64,000 nt of DNA, from positions 496,001 through 560,000 of the forward strand of contig NC_089178.1 in assembly GCF_947507565.1 (NCBI RefSeq), in the 5' to 3' direction. The notes under the pieces were generated by a model that did not search any database, was not told the DNA's origin, and saw nothing but the letters and a program-made list of their open reading frames with translations. Each line of letters opens with the position of its first letter. The stretch's first letter is position 1. This document shows, in pieces, positions 22,060-35,406 of the stretch. Made by a program: the position numbers and the translations under genes. The stretch is from Oscarella lobularis. Its lineage: Eukaryota > Porifera > Homoscleromorpha > Homosclerophorida > Oscarellidae.

Positions 22060-23298
22060 CTTGCCGGAATATATACACCGCTTGCCGGAATATATACACC
22101 GCCTGCCGGAATATATACACCGCTTGCCGGAATATATACACCGCCTACCGGCGGAGTACGTACACCGCTTGCCGGAATATATACACCGCCTGCCGGAATG
22201 TATACACCGCTTGCCGGCGGAGTACGTACACGCCTGCAGGAATATATACACCGCCTGCCGGAATATATACACCGCCTGCCGGCGGAGTACGTACACCGCT
22301 TGCCGGAATACATACACCGCCTGTCGGAATATATACACCGCTTGCCGGCGGAGTACGTACACGCCTGCCGGTATATATACACCGCTTGCCGGCAGAGTAC
22401 GTACACCTCTTGCCGGAATATATACACCGCCTGCCGGAATATATACACCGCCTGCCGGAATATATACACCGCCTGCCGGCGGAGTACGTACACCGCTTGC
22501 CGGAATATATATACACCGCCTGCCTGTATATATACACCGCCTGCCGGCAGAGTACGTACACCGCTTGCCGTAATATATACACCGCCTGCTGGCAGAGTAC
22601 GTACACGCCTGCAGGAATATATACACCGCCTGCCGGCGGAGTACGTACACGCCTGCCGGAATATATACACCGCCTGTCGGCAAAGTACGTACACTGCCTT
22701 CCGGAATATATACAACGCTTGCCGGAATATATACACCGCCTGCCTCCGGAGTATGTACACCGCTTGCCGTAATATGTACACCGCCTGCCGGCGAAGTACG
22801 TACACCGCTTGCCGTAATATATACACCGCTTGCCGGAATATATACAAAGCCTGCCGGCGGAGTACGTACACTGCCTTCCGGAATATATACACCGCTCTCC
22901 GGAGTATATACACCGCCTGCCGGCGGAGTACGTACACCGCCTGCCAGAATATATACACCGCCTGCCAAAATATCTACACCGCTTGCCGGAATATATACAC
23001 CGCCTGCTGGTTGAGTACGTTCACCGCCTGCCGGAATATCTACACCGCTTGCCGGCGGAGTACGTACACGCCTGCCGGAATATATAAACCGCTTGCCGGC
23101 GGAGTACGTACACGCCTGCCGGAATGTATACACCGCTTGCCGGCGGAGTACGTACACGCCTGCCGGTATATATACACCGCCTGCCGGAATATATACACCG
23201 CCTGCCGGAATATATACACCGCCTGCCGGCGGAGTACGTGCACCACTTGACGGAATATATGCACCGCCTGCTGGAGGAGTACGTACACCGCCTCCCAG
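22060..23298. repeat. CG21 satellite
   Basis: 21/23/24-bp CCGG units, cut off at CCTCCCAG where the exon-like block restarts. Confidence 0.95.
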
Positions 23299-23548
23299 AG
23301 ATGGGACGCGAGGGAGAAGAGGAACAAGCAGGCAGGGAGGAGAAGGAATATCAAGGGATCGATGGTATGTGATGTAGGTAGAGTTTTAGTTATTGAGGGG
23401 TCTCTAATTCGTTTTATAGATGTGTAAGAGCGTACGGAAGAATGATACGAGCAACGGATGCGAGTGGGAAGAGGAGGATTGGAAGGGAAGGCAATCAGAA
23501 GGGAGGATGACTATCGAGGGGGCAAAGGTATGTGATGTAGGTAGAGTT
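23299..23548 (+). other. Exon-like block, truncated copy
   Basis: Matches 12738-12987 nearly base for base but lacks the 5' part with the MSDKC frame and the first intron. The join to CG21 falls at a two-base AG overlap, as in end-joining or template switching. Confidence 0.8.
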
Positions 23549-23657
23549 GTCTTGAGGACAATTGTCCTGGGACATTTGGTCCTGGGACAATTTGTCCAGG
23601 GACAATTTGTCCTGGGACAATTTGTCCTGGGACAATTTTTCCTGGGAAAATTTGTCC
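23549..23657. repeat. GT15 satellite, short block
   Basis: Copy of 12988-13096 with a rare change (CTTGAGGACAATTG). Confidence 0.9.
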
Positions 23658-24162
23658 TTACAGGAGAGACCCGTTGGCTAGCCCCCTGTAATTTCGCTGT
23701 AATTTATTACAGGAGAGACCCGTTGGCTAACACCCTGTAATTTCGCTGTATTTTATTACAAGAGAGACCCGTTGGCTAACCCTCTGTAATTTTGCTGTAA
23801 TTTATTACAGGAGAGACCCGTTTACTAACCCCCTGTAAATTCGCTGTAATTTATTACAGGAGAGACCCTTTGACTAACCCCCTGTAATTTCGCTGTAGTT
23901 TATTACAGGAGAGACCCGTTTGCTAACCCCCTGTAATTTCGTTGTAGTTTATTACAGGAGAGACCCTTTGGCTAGCCCCTGTAATTTCGCTGTAATTTAT
24001 TACAGGAGAGACCCTTTGGCTAGCCCCTGTACTTTCGCTGTAGTTTATTACAGGAGAGACCCGTTGGCTAGCCCCTGTAGTTTCGCTCTAATTTATTACA
24101 GGAGAGACCCTTTGGCTAACCCCTGTAATTTCGCTGTAATTTATTACAGGAGAGACCCGTTG
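23658..24162. repeat. S48 segment
   Basis: Opening and closing units match those of 13097-15934, but most of the interior units are missing (505 bp against 2.8 kb). Confidence 0.95.
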
Positions 24163-25215
24163 GGCCCTCAACTTTATCTTCAATGCCTTAGAATCGAAGT
24201 TTAGACCCTCAACTTTATCTTCAGGGCCTTAGAAACAGAGTTTAGGCCCTCAACTTTATCTTTAGCTCCTTAGAATCAAAGTTTAAGCCCTTAACTTTAT
24301 CTTTAGGACCTTAGAATCAAAGTTTAGGCCCCCATCTTTATCTTCAGAACCTTAAAATCGAAGTTTATGCCCTCAACTTTATCTTCAGGGCCTTAGAATC
24401 AAAGTTTAGGCCCTCATCTTTATCTTCAGGGCCTTAGAATCGAAGTTTATGCCCTCAACTTATCTTCAAATCCTTAGAATCAAAGTTTACGCCCTCAACT
24501 TTATCTTCAGGTCCTTAGAATCAGAGTTTAGGCCCTCAACTTTATCTTCAGGTTCTTAGAATCAGAGTTTTGGCCCTGAACTTTAACTTCAGACCCTTAG
24601 AATCAAAGTTTGGGCCTTCAAATTTCTCTTCAGGGCCTTAGAATCAAAGTTTAGGCCTTCAACTTTATCTTCAGGGCCTTAGAATCAAAGTGTAGGCCCT
24701 CAACTTTATCTTCAGTGCCTTAGAATCAGAGTTTAGGCCCTCAACTTTATCTTCAGGTCCTTAGAATCAAAGTCTAGGCCCTGAACTTTATCTTCAGGCC
24801 CTTAGAATAAAAGTTTAGGCCCTCAACTTTATCTTCAGGTCCTTAGAATCAAAGTCTAGGCCCTCAACTTTATCTTCAGGTCCTTAGAATCAGAGTTTTG
24901 GCTCTGAACTTTAACTTCAGACCCTTAGAATCATAGTTTGGGCCTTCAAATTTCTCTTCAGGGCCTTAGAATCAAAGTTTTGGCCTTCAACTTTATCTTC
25001 AGGGCCTTAGAATCAAAGTCTAGGCCCTCAAGTTTATCTTCAGGGCCTTAGAATCAAAGTTTAGGCCCTCAACTTTATCTTCAGGTCCTTAGAATCAAAG
25101 TTTAGGTCCTCAACTTTATCTTCAGGCCCTTAGAATCAAAGTTTAGGCCCTCAACTTTATCTTCAGGTCCTTAGAATGAAAGTTTAGGCTCTCAACTTTA
25201 TCTTCAGGGCCTTAG
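24163..25215. repeat. S41 segment
   Basis: Unit order closely follows the first part of 15935-18174, then jumps to the standard exit units. Confidence 0.95.
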
Positions 25216-27596
25216 CTAGCCCGTGTAATTTCGCTGTAATTTATTCCAGGAGAGACCCGTTGGCTAGCCCCCTGTAATTTGGCTGTAACTTTTTACAGGA
25301 GAGACCCGTTGGCTAGCCCCCTGTAAGTTGGCTGTAATTTATTCGAGGAGAGACCCGTTGACTAACCCCCTGTAATTTCGCTGTAGTTTATTACAAGAGA
25401 GACCTATTGGCTAGCCCCTATAAATTCGCTGTAATTTATTACAGGAGATACCCGTTAGCTAGCCTCTGTAATTTCGCTGTAATTTATTACAGGAGAGACC
25501 CGTTGGCTAACCCCCTGTAATTTCGCTGTAGTTTATTACAGGAGAGACCCGTTGGCTAGCCCCCTGTAAATTCGCTGTAATTCATTACAGGAGAGACCCG
25601 TTGGCTAACCCCCTGTAATTTCTCTGTAATTTATTACAGGAGAGACCCGTTGGCTAACCCCCTGTAATTTCGCTGTAATTTATTACAGTAGAGACCCGTT
25701 AGCTAGCCCCTATAATTTCACTGTAATTTATTACAGGAGAGACCCATTGGCTAGCCCCTATAAATTCGCTGTAATTTATTACAGGAGAGACCCGTTTGCT
25801 AGCCTCCTGTAATTTCGCTGTAGTTTATTACAGGAGAGACCCGTTTGCTAACCCCCTGTAATTTCGCTGTAGTTTATTACAGGAGAGACCCTTTGGCTAG
25901 CCCCTGTAATTTCGCTGTAATTTATTACAGGAGAGACCCTTTGGCTAGCCCCTGTACTTTCGCTGTAGTTTTTTTACAGGAGAGACCCGTTGGCTAGCCC
26001 CTGTAAGTTCGCTGTAATTTATTACAGGAGAGACCCTTTTGCTAGCCCTTGTAATTTCGCTGTAATTTATTACAGGAGAGACCCGTTGGCTAGCCCCTGT
26101 AATTTCGCATTAATTTATTACAGGAAAGACCCGTTGGCTAGCCCCTGTAATTTCGCTGTAATTTATTACAGGAGAGACTTGTTTGCTAACCCCCTGTTAT
26201 TTCGCTGTAATTTATTACAGGAGAGACCCGTTGGCTAACCTCCTGTAATTTTGCTTTTATTTATTACAGGAGAGACCCGTTTGCTAACCCCCTGTAATTT
26301 CGCTGTAATTTATTACAGGAGAGACCCGTTGGCTAACCCCCTGTAATTTCGCTGTAATTTATTACAGAAGAGACCCGTTGGCTAGCCCCTGTAAATTCGC
26401 TGTAATTTATTACATGAGAGACCCGTTGGCTAGCCCCCTGTAACTTCGCTGTAATTTATTGCAGCAGAGACCCTTTGGCTAGCCCCTGTAAGTTCGCTGT
26501 AATTTATTACAGGAGAGACCCTTTTGCTAGCCCCTGTAACTTCGCTGTAATTTATTACAGGAGAGACCCGTTGGCTAGCCCCTGTAATTTCGCTGTAATT
26601 TATTACAGGAGAGACCCGTTGGCTAGCCCCCTGTAATTTCGCTGTAATTTATTACAGGAGAGACTTGTTTGCTAACCCCCTGTAATTTCGCTGTAATTTA
26701 TTACAGGAGAGACTTGTTTGCTAACCCCCTGTAATTTCGCTGTAATTTATTACAGGAGAGACCCGTTGGCTAACCTCCTGTAATTTTGCTGTAATTTATT
26801 ACAGGAGAGACCCGTTGGCTAACCCCCTGTAAATTCGCTGTAATTTATTACAGGAGATACCCGTTGGCTAACACCCTGTAAATTCGCTGTAATTTATTAC
26901 AGGAGATACCCGTTTACTAACCCCCTGTAAATTCGCTGTAATTTATTACAGAGAGACCCGTTGGCTAACCCCCTGTTAATTCGCTGTAATTTATTACAGG
27001 AGAGACCCGTTTGCTAGCCTCCTGTAATTTCGCTGTAGTTTATTACAGGAGAGACCCGTTTGCTAACCCCCTGTAATTTGGCTGTAATTTATTACAGGAG
27101 AGACCCGTTGGCTAGCCCCTGTAATTTGGCTGTAATTTATTACAGGAGAGACCCGTTGGCTAACCCCCTGTTAATTCGCTGTAATTTATTACAGGAGAGA
27201 CCCGTTGGCTAACCCCCTGTTAATTCGCTGTAATTTATTACAGGAGAGACCCGTTTGCTAGCCTCCTGTAATTTCGCTGTAGTTTATTACAGGAGAGACC
27301 AGTTTGCTAACCCCCTGTAATTTCGCTGTAGTTTATTACAGGAGAGACCCTTTGGCTAGCCCCTGTAATTTCGCTGTAATTTATTACAGGAGAGACCCTT
27401 TGGCTAGCCCCTGTACTTTCGCTGTAGTTTTTTTCCAGGAGAGACCCGTTGGCTAACCCCCTGTAATTTCGCTGTAATTTATTACAGGAGAGACCCTTTG
27501 GCTAGCCCCTGTAGTTTCGCTCTAATTTATTACAGGAGAGACCCTTTGGCTAACCCCTGTAATTTCGCTGTAATTTATTACAGGAGAGACCCGTTG
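25216..27596. repeat. S48 segment
   Basis: Enters at CTAGCCCGTGTAATTTCG, skipping the first units seen at 18175. The same entry is used at 47138. Confidence 0.95.
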
Positions 27597-28649
27597 GGCC
27601 CTCAACTTTATCTTCAATGCCTTAGAATCAAAGTTTAGGCCTTCAACTTTATCTTCAGGCCCTTAGAATCAAAGTCTAGGCCCTCAACTTTATCTTCAGG
27701 CCCTTAGAAAGAAGTTTAGGCCATCAACTTTATCTTCACGGCCTTAGAATCAAAGTTTAGTCTCTCAACTTTATCTTCAGGTCCTTAGAATCGGAGTTTA
27801 GGCCCTCAACTTTATCTTCATGTGCTTAGAATCAAAGTTTAGGCCCTCAACTTTATCTTCAGGCCCTTAGAATCAAAGTTTAGGCGTTCAACTTTATCAT
27901 CAGGGCCCTAGAATCAAAGTTTAGGCACTCAACTTTATCTTCAGGTCCTTAGAATCAAAGTTTAGTCTCTCAACTTTATCTTCAGGTCCTTAGAATCAGA
28001 GTTTTGGCCCTGAACTTTAACTTCAGACCCTTAGAATCAAAGTTTTGGCCTTCAAATTTCTCTTCAGGGCCTTAGAATCAGAGTTTTGGCCATGACCTTT
28101 ATCTTCAGGCCCTTAGAATCAATGTTTGGGCCTTCAACTTTATCTTCAGGGTCTTAGAATTAGAGTTTAGGCCCTCAACTTTATCTTCAGGGCCTTAGAA
28201 TCAGAGTTTAGGCCCTCAACTTTATCTTCAGGTCCTTAGAATCAAAGTCTAGGCCCTCAACTTTATCTTGAGGGCCTTAGAATCAGAGTTTAGGCCCTCA
28301 ACTTTATCTTCAGGTCCCTAGAATCAAAGTTTAGTCTCTCAACTTTCTCTTCAGGGCCTTAGAATCAAAGTTTAGGCCTTCAACTTTATCTTCAGGGCCT
28401 TAGAATCAGAGTTTAGGCCCTCAACTTTCTCTTCAGGGCCTTAGAATGAAAGTTTAGGCCTTCAACTTTATCTTCAGGCCCTTAGAATCAAAGTTTAGGT
28501 CCTCAACTTTATCTTCAGGTCCTTAGAATGAAAGTTTAGGCCCTCAACTTTATCTTCAGGTCCTTAGAATCAAAGTTTAGGCCCTCAACTTTATCTTCAG
28601 GTCCTTAGAATGAAAGTTTAGGCTCTCAACTTTATCTTCAGGGCCTTAG
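27597..28649. repeat. S41 segment
   Basis: Begins with the AATGCC, CAGGCCC, AAAGAAG unit series that also starts 30057, 35407 and 48355. Confidence 0.95.
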
Positions 28650-30056
28650 CTAGCCCGTGTAAGTTCGCTGTAATTTATTACAGGAGAGACCCGTTGGCTA
28701 GCCCCTGTAAATTCGCTGTAATTTATTGCAGGAGAGACCCGTTGGCTAACCCCCTGTAATTTCGCTGTAATTTATTACAGAAGAGACCCGTTGGCTAGCC
28801 CCTGTAAATTCGCTGTAATTTATTGCAGGAGAGACCCGTTGGCTAGCCCCCTGTAACTTCGCTGTAATTTATTGCAGGATAGACCCGTTGGCTAGCCCCT
28901 GTAAGTTCGCTGTAATTTATTACAGGAGAGACCCTTTTGCTAGCCCCTGTAATTTCGCTGTAATTTATTACAGGAGAGACCCGTTGGCTAGCCCCTGTAA
29001 TTTTGCTGTAATTTATTACAGGAAACACCCGTTGGTTAGCCCCCTGTAATTTCGCTGTAATTTATTACAGGAGAGACTTGTTTGCTAACCCCCTGCAATT
29101 TCGCTGTAATTTATTACAAGAGAGACCCTTTTGCTAGCCCCTGTAATTTCGCTGTAATTTATTACAGGAGAGACCCGTTGGCTAGCCCCTGTAATTTCGC
29201 TGTAATTTATTACAGGAGAGACTTGTTTGCTAACCCCCTGTTATTTCGCTGTAATTTATTACAGGAGAGACTTGTTTGCTAACCCCCTGTTATTTCGCTG
29301 TAATTTATTACAGGAGAGACTCGTTGGCTAACCTCCTGTAATTTTGCTGTAATTTATTACAGGAGAGACCCGTTTGCTAGCCCCCTGTAATTTCGCTGTA
29401 ATTTATTACATGAGAGACCCGTTGGCTAACCCCCTGTAATTTCGCTGTAATTTATTACAGAAGAGACCCGTTGGCTAGCCTCTGTAAATTCGCTGTAATT
29501 TATTACATGAGAGACCCGTTTGCTAACCCCCTGTAATTTCGCTGTAATTTATTACAGGAGAGACCCGTTGGCTAGCCCCTGTAATTTGGCTGTAATTTAT
29601 TACAGGAGAGACCCGTTGGCTAACCCCCTGTTAATTCGCTGTAATTTATTACAGGAGAGACCCGTTGGCTAACCCCCTGTTAATTCGCTGTAATTTATTA
29701 CAGGAGAGACCCGTTTGCTAGCCTCCTGTAATTTCGCTGTAGTTTATTACAGGAGAGACCAGTTTGCTAACCCCCTGTAATTTCGCTGTAGTTTATTACA
29801 GGAGAGACCCTTTGGCTAGCCCCTGTAATTTCGCTGTAATTTATTACAGGAGAGACCCTTTGGCTAGCCCCTGTACTTTCGCTGTAGTTTTTTTCCAGGA
29901 GAGACCCGTTGGCTAACCCCCTGTAATTTCGCTGTAATTTATTACAGGAGAGACCCTTTGGCTAGCCCCTGTAGTTTCGCTCTAATTTATTACAGGAGAG
30001 ACCCTTTGGCTAACCCCTGTAATTTCGCTGTAATTTATTACAGGAGAGACCCGTTG
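28650..30056. repeat. S48 segment
   Basis: The last about 480 bp repeat 27110-27596 closely. Confidence 0.95.
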
Positions 30057-33000
30057 GGCCCTCAACTTTATCTTCAATGCCTTAGAATCAAAGTTTAGGC
30101 CTTCAACTTTATCTTCAGGCCCTTAGAATCAAAGTCTAGGCCCTCAACTTTATCTTCAGGCCCTTAGAAAGAAGTTTAGGCCATCAACTTTATCTTCACG
30201 GCCTTAGAATCAAAGTTTAGTCTCTCAACTTTATCTTCAGGTCCTTAGAATCGGAGTTTAGGCCCTCAACTTTATCTTCAGGCTCTTAGAATCAAAGTTT
30301 AGGCCATCAACTTTATCTTCAGGTTCTTAGAATCAGAGTTTTGGCTCTGAGCTTTAACTTCAGACCCTTAGAATGAAAGTTTGGGCCTTCAAATTTCTCT
30401 TCAGGGCCTTAGAATCAAAGTTTTGGCCTTCAACTTTATCTTCAGGGCCTTAGAATCAAAGTCTAGGCCCTCAAGTTTATCTTCAGGGCCTTAGAATCAG
30501 AGTTTAGGCCCTCAACTTTATCTTCAGGCCCTTAGAATAAAAGTTTAGGCCCTCAACTTTATCTTCAGGCTCTTAGAATCAAAGTTTAGGCCATCAACTT
30601 TATCTTCAGGTCCTTAGAATCAAAGTCTAGGCCCTCAACTTTATCTTCACGTCCTTAGAATCAGAGTTTTGGCCCTGAACTTTAACTTCAGACCCTTAGA
30701 ATCAAAGTTTGGGCCTTCAAATTTCTCTTCAGGGCCTTAGAATCAAAGTTTAGGCCTTCATCTTTATCTTCAGGGCCTTAGAATCAATGTTTGGGCCTTC
30801 AACTTTATCTGCAGGGTCTTAGAATTAGAGTTTAGGCCCTCAACTTTATCTTCAGGGCCTTAGAATCAGAGTTTAGGCCCTCAACTTTATCTTCAGGTCC
30901 TTAGAATCAAAGTCTAGGCTCTCAACTTTATCTTCAGGGCCTTAGAATCAAAGTTTAGGCCCTCAACTTTATCTTCAGGTCCCTAGAATCAAAGTTTAGT
31001 CTCTCAACTTTCTCTTCAGGGCCTTAGAATCAAAGTTTAGGCCTTCAACTTTATCTTCAGGGCCTTAGAATCAGAATTTAGGCCCTCAACTTTCTCTTCA
31101 GGGCCTTAGAATTAGAGTTTAGGCCCTCAACTTTATCTTCAGGGCCTTAGAATCAGAGTTTAGGCCCTCAACTTTATCTTCAGGTCCTTAGAATCAAAGT
31201 CTAGGCCCTCAACTTTATCTTCAGGTCCTTGGAATCAGAGTTTGGGCCTTCAACTTTATCTTCAGGCCCTTAGAATCAAAGTCTAGGCCCTCAACTTTAT
31301 CTTCAGGTCCTTAGAAAGAAGTTTAGGCCATCAAATTTATCTTCAGGTCCTTAGAATCAGAGTTTTGGCCCTGAACTTTAACTTCAGACCCTTAGAATCA
31401 AAGTTTGGGCCTTCAAATTTCTCTTCAGGGCCTTAGAATCAGAGTTTTGGCCATGACCTTTATCTTCAGGCCCTTAGAATCAATGTTTGGGCCTTCAACT
31501 TTATCTTCAGGGTCTTAGAATTAGAGTTTAGGCCCTCAACTTTATCTTCAGGTCCTTAGAATCAAAGTCTAGGCCCTCAACTTTATCTTCAGGCTCTTAG
31601 AATCAAAGTTTAGGCCCTCAACTTTATCTTCAGGCTCTTAGAATCAAAGTTTAGGCCCTCAACTTTATCTTCAGGTCCTTAGAATCAAAGTCTAGGCCCT
31701 CAACTTTATCTTCAGGTCCTTAGAATCAGAGTTGTGGCTCTGAACTTTAACTTCAGACCCTTAGAATTAAAGTTTGGGCCTTCAAATTTCTCTTCAGGGC
31801 CTTAGAATGAAAGTTTGGGCTTTCAACTTTATCTTCAGGGCCTTAGAATCAAAGTCTAGGCCCTCAACTTTATCTTCAGGGCCTTAGAATCAGAGTTTAG
31901 GCCCTCAACTTTATCTTCAGGTCCCTAGAATCAAAGTTTAGTCTCTCACCTTTCTCTTCAGAGCCTTAGAATCAAAGTTTAGGCCTTCAACTTTATCTTC
32001 AGGGCTTTAGAATCAGAGTTTAGGCCCTCAACTTTCTCTTCAGGGCCTTAGAATGAAAGTTTAGGCCTTCAACTTTATCTTCAGGCCCTTAGAATCAAAG
32101 TTTAGGCCCTCAACTTTATCTTCAGGTCCTTAGAATCAAAGTTTAGTCTCTCAACTTTATCTTCAGGCTCTTAGAATCAAAGTTTAGGCCCTCAACTTTT
32201 TCTTCAGGTCCTTAGAATCAAAATTTAGGCCCTCAACTTCATCTTCAGGTCCCTAGAATCAAAGTTTAGTCTCTCAACTTTATCTTCAGGCCCTTAGAAT
32301 CAAAGTTTAGGCCTTCAACTTTATCTTCAGGTCCTTAGAATCAAAGTTTAGGCCCTCAACTTTATCTTCAGGCTCTTAGAATCAGAGTTTTGGCTCTGAG
32401 CTTTAACTTCAGACCCTTAGAATCAAAGTTTGGGCCTTCAAATTTCTCTTCAGGGCCTTAGAATCAAAGTTTTGGCCTTCAACTTTATCTTCAGGGCCTT
32501 AGAATCAAAGTCTAGGCCCTCAAGTTTATCTTCAGGCTCTTAGAATAAAAGTTTAGGCCCTCAACTTTATCTTCAGGCTCTTAGAATCAAAGTTTAGGCC
32601 ATCAACTTTATCTTCAGGTCCTTAGAATCAAAGTCTAGGCCCTCAACTTTATCTTCAGGTCCTTGGAATCAGAGTTTTGGCCCTGAACTTTAACTTCAGA
32701 CTTTTAGAATCAAAGTTTGGGCCTTCAAATTTCTCTTCAGGGCCTTAGAATCAAAGTTTAGGCCTTCAACTTTATCTTCAGGGCCTTAGAATCAAAGTCT
32801 AGGCCCTCAACTTTATCTTCAGGGCCTTAGAATCAGAGTTTAGGCCCTCAACTTTATCTTCATGTCCTTAGAATCAAAGTTTAGGCCCTACACTTTATCT
32901 TCAGGTCCTTAGAATCAAAGTTTAGGCCCTCAACTTTATCTTCAGGCCCTTAGACTCAAAGTTTAGGCGTTCAACTTTATCTTCAGGGCCTTAGAATCAA

Positions 33001-34921
33001 AGTCTAGGCCCTCAACTTTATCTTCAGGGTCTTAGAATTAGAGTTTAGGCCCTCAACTTTATCTTCAGGGCCTTAGAATCAGAGTTTAGGCCCTCAACTT
33101 TATCTTCAGGTCCTTAGAATCAAAGTCTAGGCGTTCAACTTTATCTTCAGGGCCTTAGAATCAAAGTCTAGGCCCTCAACTTTATCTTCAGGGCCTTAGA
33201 ATTAGAGTTTAGGCCCACAACTTTATCTTCAGGGCCTTGGAATCAGAGTTTAGGCCCTCAACTTTATCTTCAGGTCCTTAGAATCAAAGTTTAGGCCCTC
33301 AACTTTATCTTCAGGTCCTTAGAATCAAAGTCTAGGCCCTCAACGTTATCTTCAGGTCCTTAGAATCAGTATTTTGGCTCTGAACTTTAACTTCAGACCT
33401 TTAGAATCAAAGTTTGGGCCTTCAAATTTCTCTTCAGGGCCTTAGAATCAAAGTTTAGGCCCTCAACTTTATCTTCAGGGCCTTAGAATCAAAGTTTAGG
33501 CCCTCAACTTTATCTTCAGGTCCTTAGAATCAGAGTTTAATCTCTCAACTTTATCTTCAGGCCCTTAGAATAAAAGTTTAGGCCCTCAACTTTATCTTCA
33601 GGCTCTTAGAATCAAAGTTTAGGCCATCAACTTTATCTTCAGGTCCTTAGAATCAAAATTTAGGCCCTCAACTTTATCTTCAGGTCCTTAGAATCAAAGT
33701 TTAGTCTCGCAACTTTATCTTCAGGTCCTTAGAATCGGAGATTAGGCCCTCAACTTTATCTTCAGGCCCTTAGAATCAAAGTTTAGTCCCTCAACTTTAT
33801 CTTCAAGGTCTTAGAATTAGAGTTTAGGCCCTCAACTTTATCTTTAGCTCCTTAGAATCAAAGTTTAGGCTCTCAATTTTATCTTCAGGTCCTTAGAATG
33901 AAAGTTTAGTCTCTCAACTTTATCTTCAGGTCCTTAGAATCGGAGTTTAGGCCCTCAACTTTATCTTCAGGCTCTTAGAATCAAAGTTTTGGCTCTGAAC
34001 TTTAACTTCAGACCCTTAGAATCAAAGTTTGGGCCTTCAAATTTCTCTTCAGGGCCTTAGAATCAAAGTTTTGGCCTTCAACTTTATCTTCAGGGCCTTA
34101 GAATCAAAGTCTAGGCCCTCAAGTTTATCTTCAGGGCCTTAGAATCAGAGTTTAGGCCCTCAACTTTATCTTCAGGCCCTTAGAATAAAAGTTTAGGCCC
34201 TCAACTTTATCTTCAGGCTCTTAGAATCAAAGTTTAAGCCATCAACTTTATCTTCATGTCCTTAGAATCAAAGTGTAGGCCCTCAACTTTATCTTCACGT
34301 CCTTAGAATCAGAGTTTTGGCCCTGAACTTTAACTTCAGACCCTTAGAATCAAAGTTTGGGCCTTCAAATTTCTCTTCAGGGCCTTAGAATCAAAGTTTA
34401 GGCCTTCAACTTTATCTTCAGGGCCTTAGAATCAAAGTCTAGGCCCTCAACTTTATCTTCAGGTCCTTAGAATCAAAATTTAGGCCCTCAACTTTATCTT
34501 CAGGTCCTTAGAATCAAAGTTTAGTCTCGCAACTTTATCTTCAGGTCCTTAGAATCGGAGATTAGGCCCTCAACTTTATCTTCAGGCCCTTAGAATCAAA
34601 GTTTAGTCCCTCAACTTTATCTTCAGGGTCTTAGAATTAGAGTTTAGGCCCTCAACTTTATCTTTAGCTCCTTAGAATCAAAGTTTAGGCTCTCAACTTT
34701 ATCTTCAGGTCCTTAGAATCAAAGTTTAGGACCTCAACTTTATCTTCAGGCCCTTAGAATCAAAGTTTAGGTCCTCAACTTTATCTTCAGGTCCTTAGAA
34801 TGAAAGTTTAGGCCCTCAACTTTATCTTCAGGTCCTTAGAATCAAAGTTTAGGCCCTCAACTTTATCTTCAGGTCCTTAGAATGAAAGTTTAGGCTCTCA
34901 ACTTTATCTTCAGGGCCTTAG
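30057..34921. repeat. S41 satellite, longest block
   Basis: About 4.9 kb, roughly 119 units. Multi-unit phrases (for example the TCTGAACTTTAACTTCAGAC units followed by CAAATTTCTCTTCAGG) recur many times, showing internal higher-order structure. Confidence 0.95.
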
Positions 34922-35406
34922 CTAGCCCGTGTAAGTTTGCTGTAATTTATTACAGGAGAGACACGTTGGCTAACCCCGTGTAATTTCGCTGTAATTTATT
35001 ATTAGGATAGAGACGTTTTCTAGCCCTTCTAATTTCGCTGTAATTTATTCCAGGAGAGAGCCGTTGGCTAGCCCCCTGTAATTTGGCTTTTACTTTTTAC
35101 AGGAGAGACCCGTTGGCTAGCCCCTGTAAGTTCGCTGTAATTTATTACAGGAGAGACCCTTTTGCTAGCCCCTGTAATTTCGCTGTAATTTATTACAGGA
35201 GAGACCCGTTGGCTAGCCCCTGTAATTTTGCTGTAATTTATTACAGGAAAGACCCGTTGGTTAGCCCCCTGTAATTTCGCTGTAATTTATTACAGGAGAG
35301 ACTTGTTTGCTAACCCCCTGTAATTTCGCTGTAATTTATTACAGGAGAGACCCGTTGGCTAACCTCGTGTAATTTTGCTGTAATTTATTACAGGAGAGAC
35401 CCGTTG
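34922..35406. repeat. S48 segment
   Basis: Ten units between standard junctions. Confidence 0.95.
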
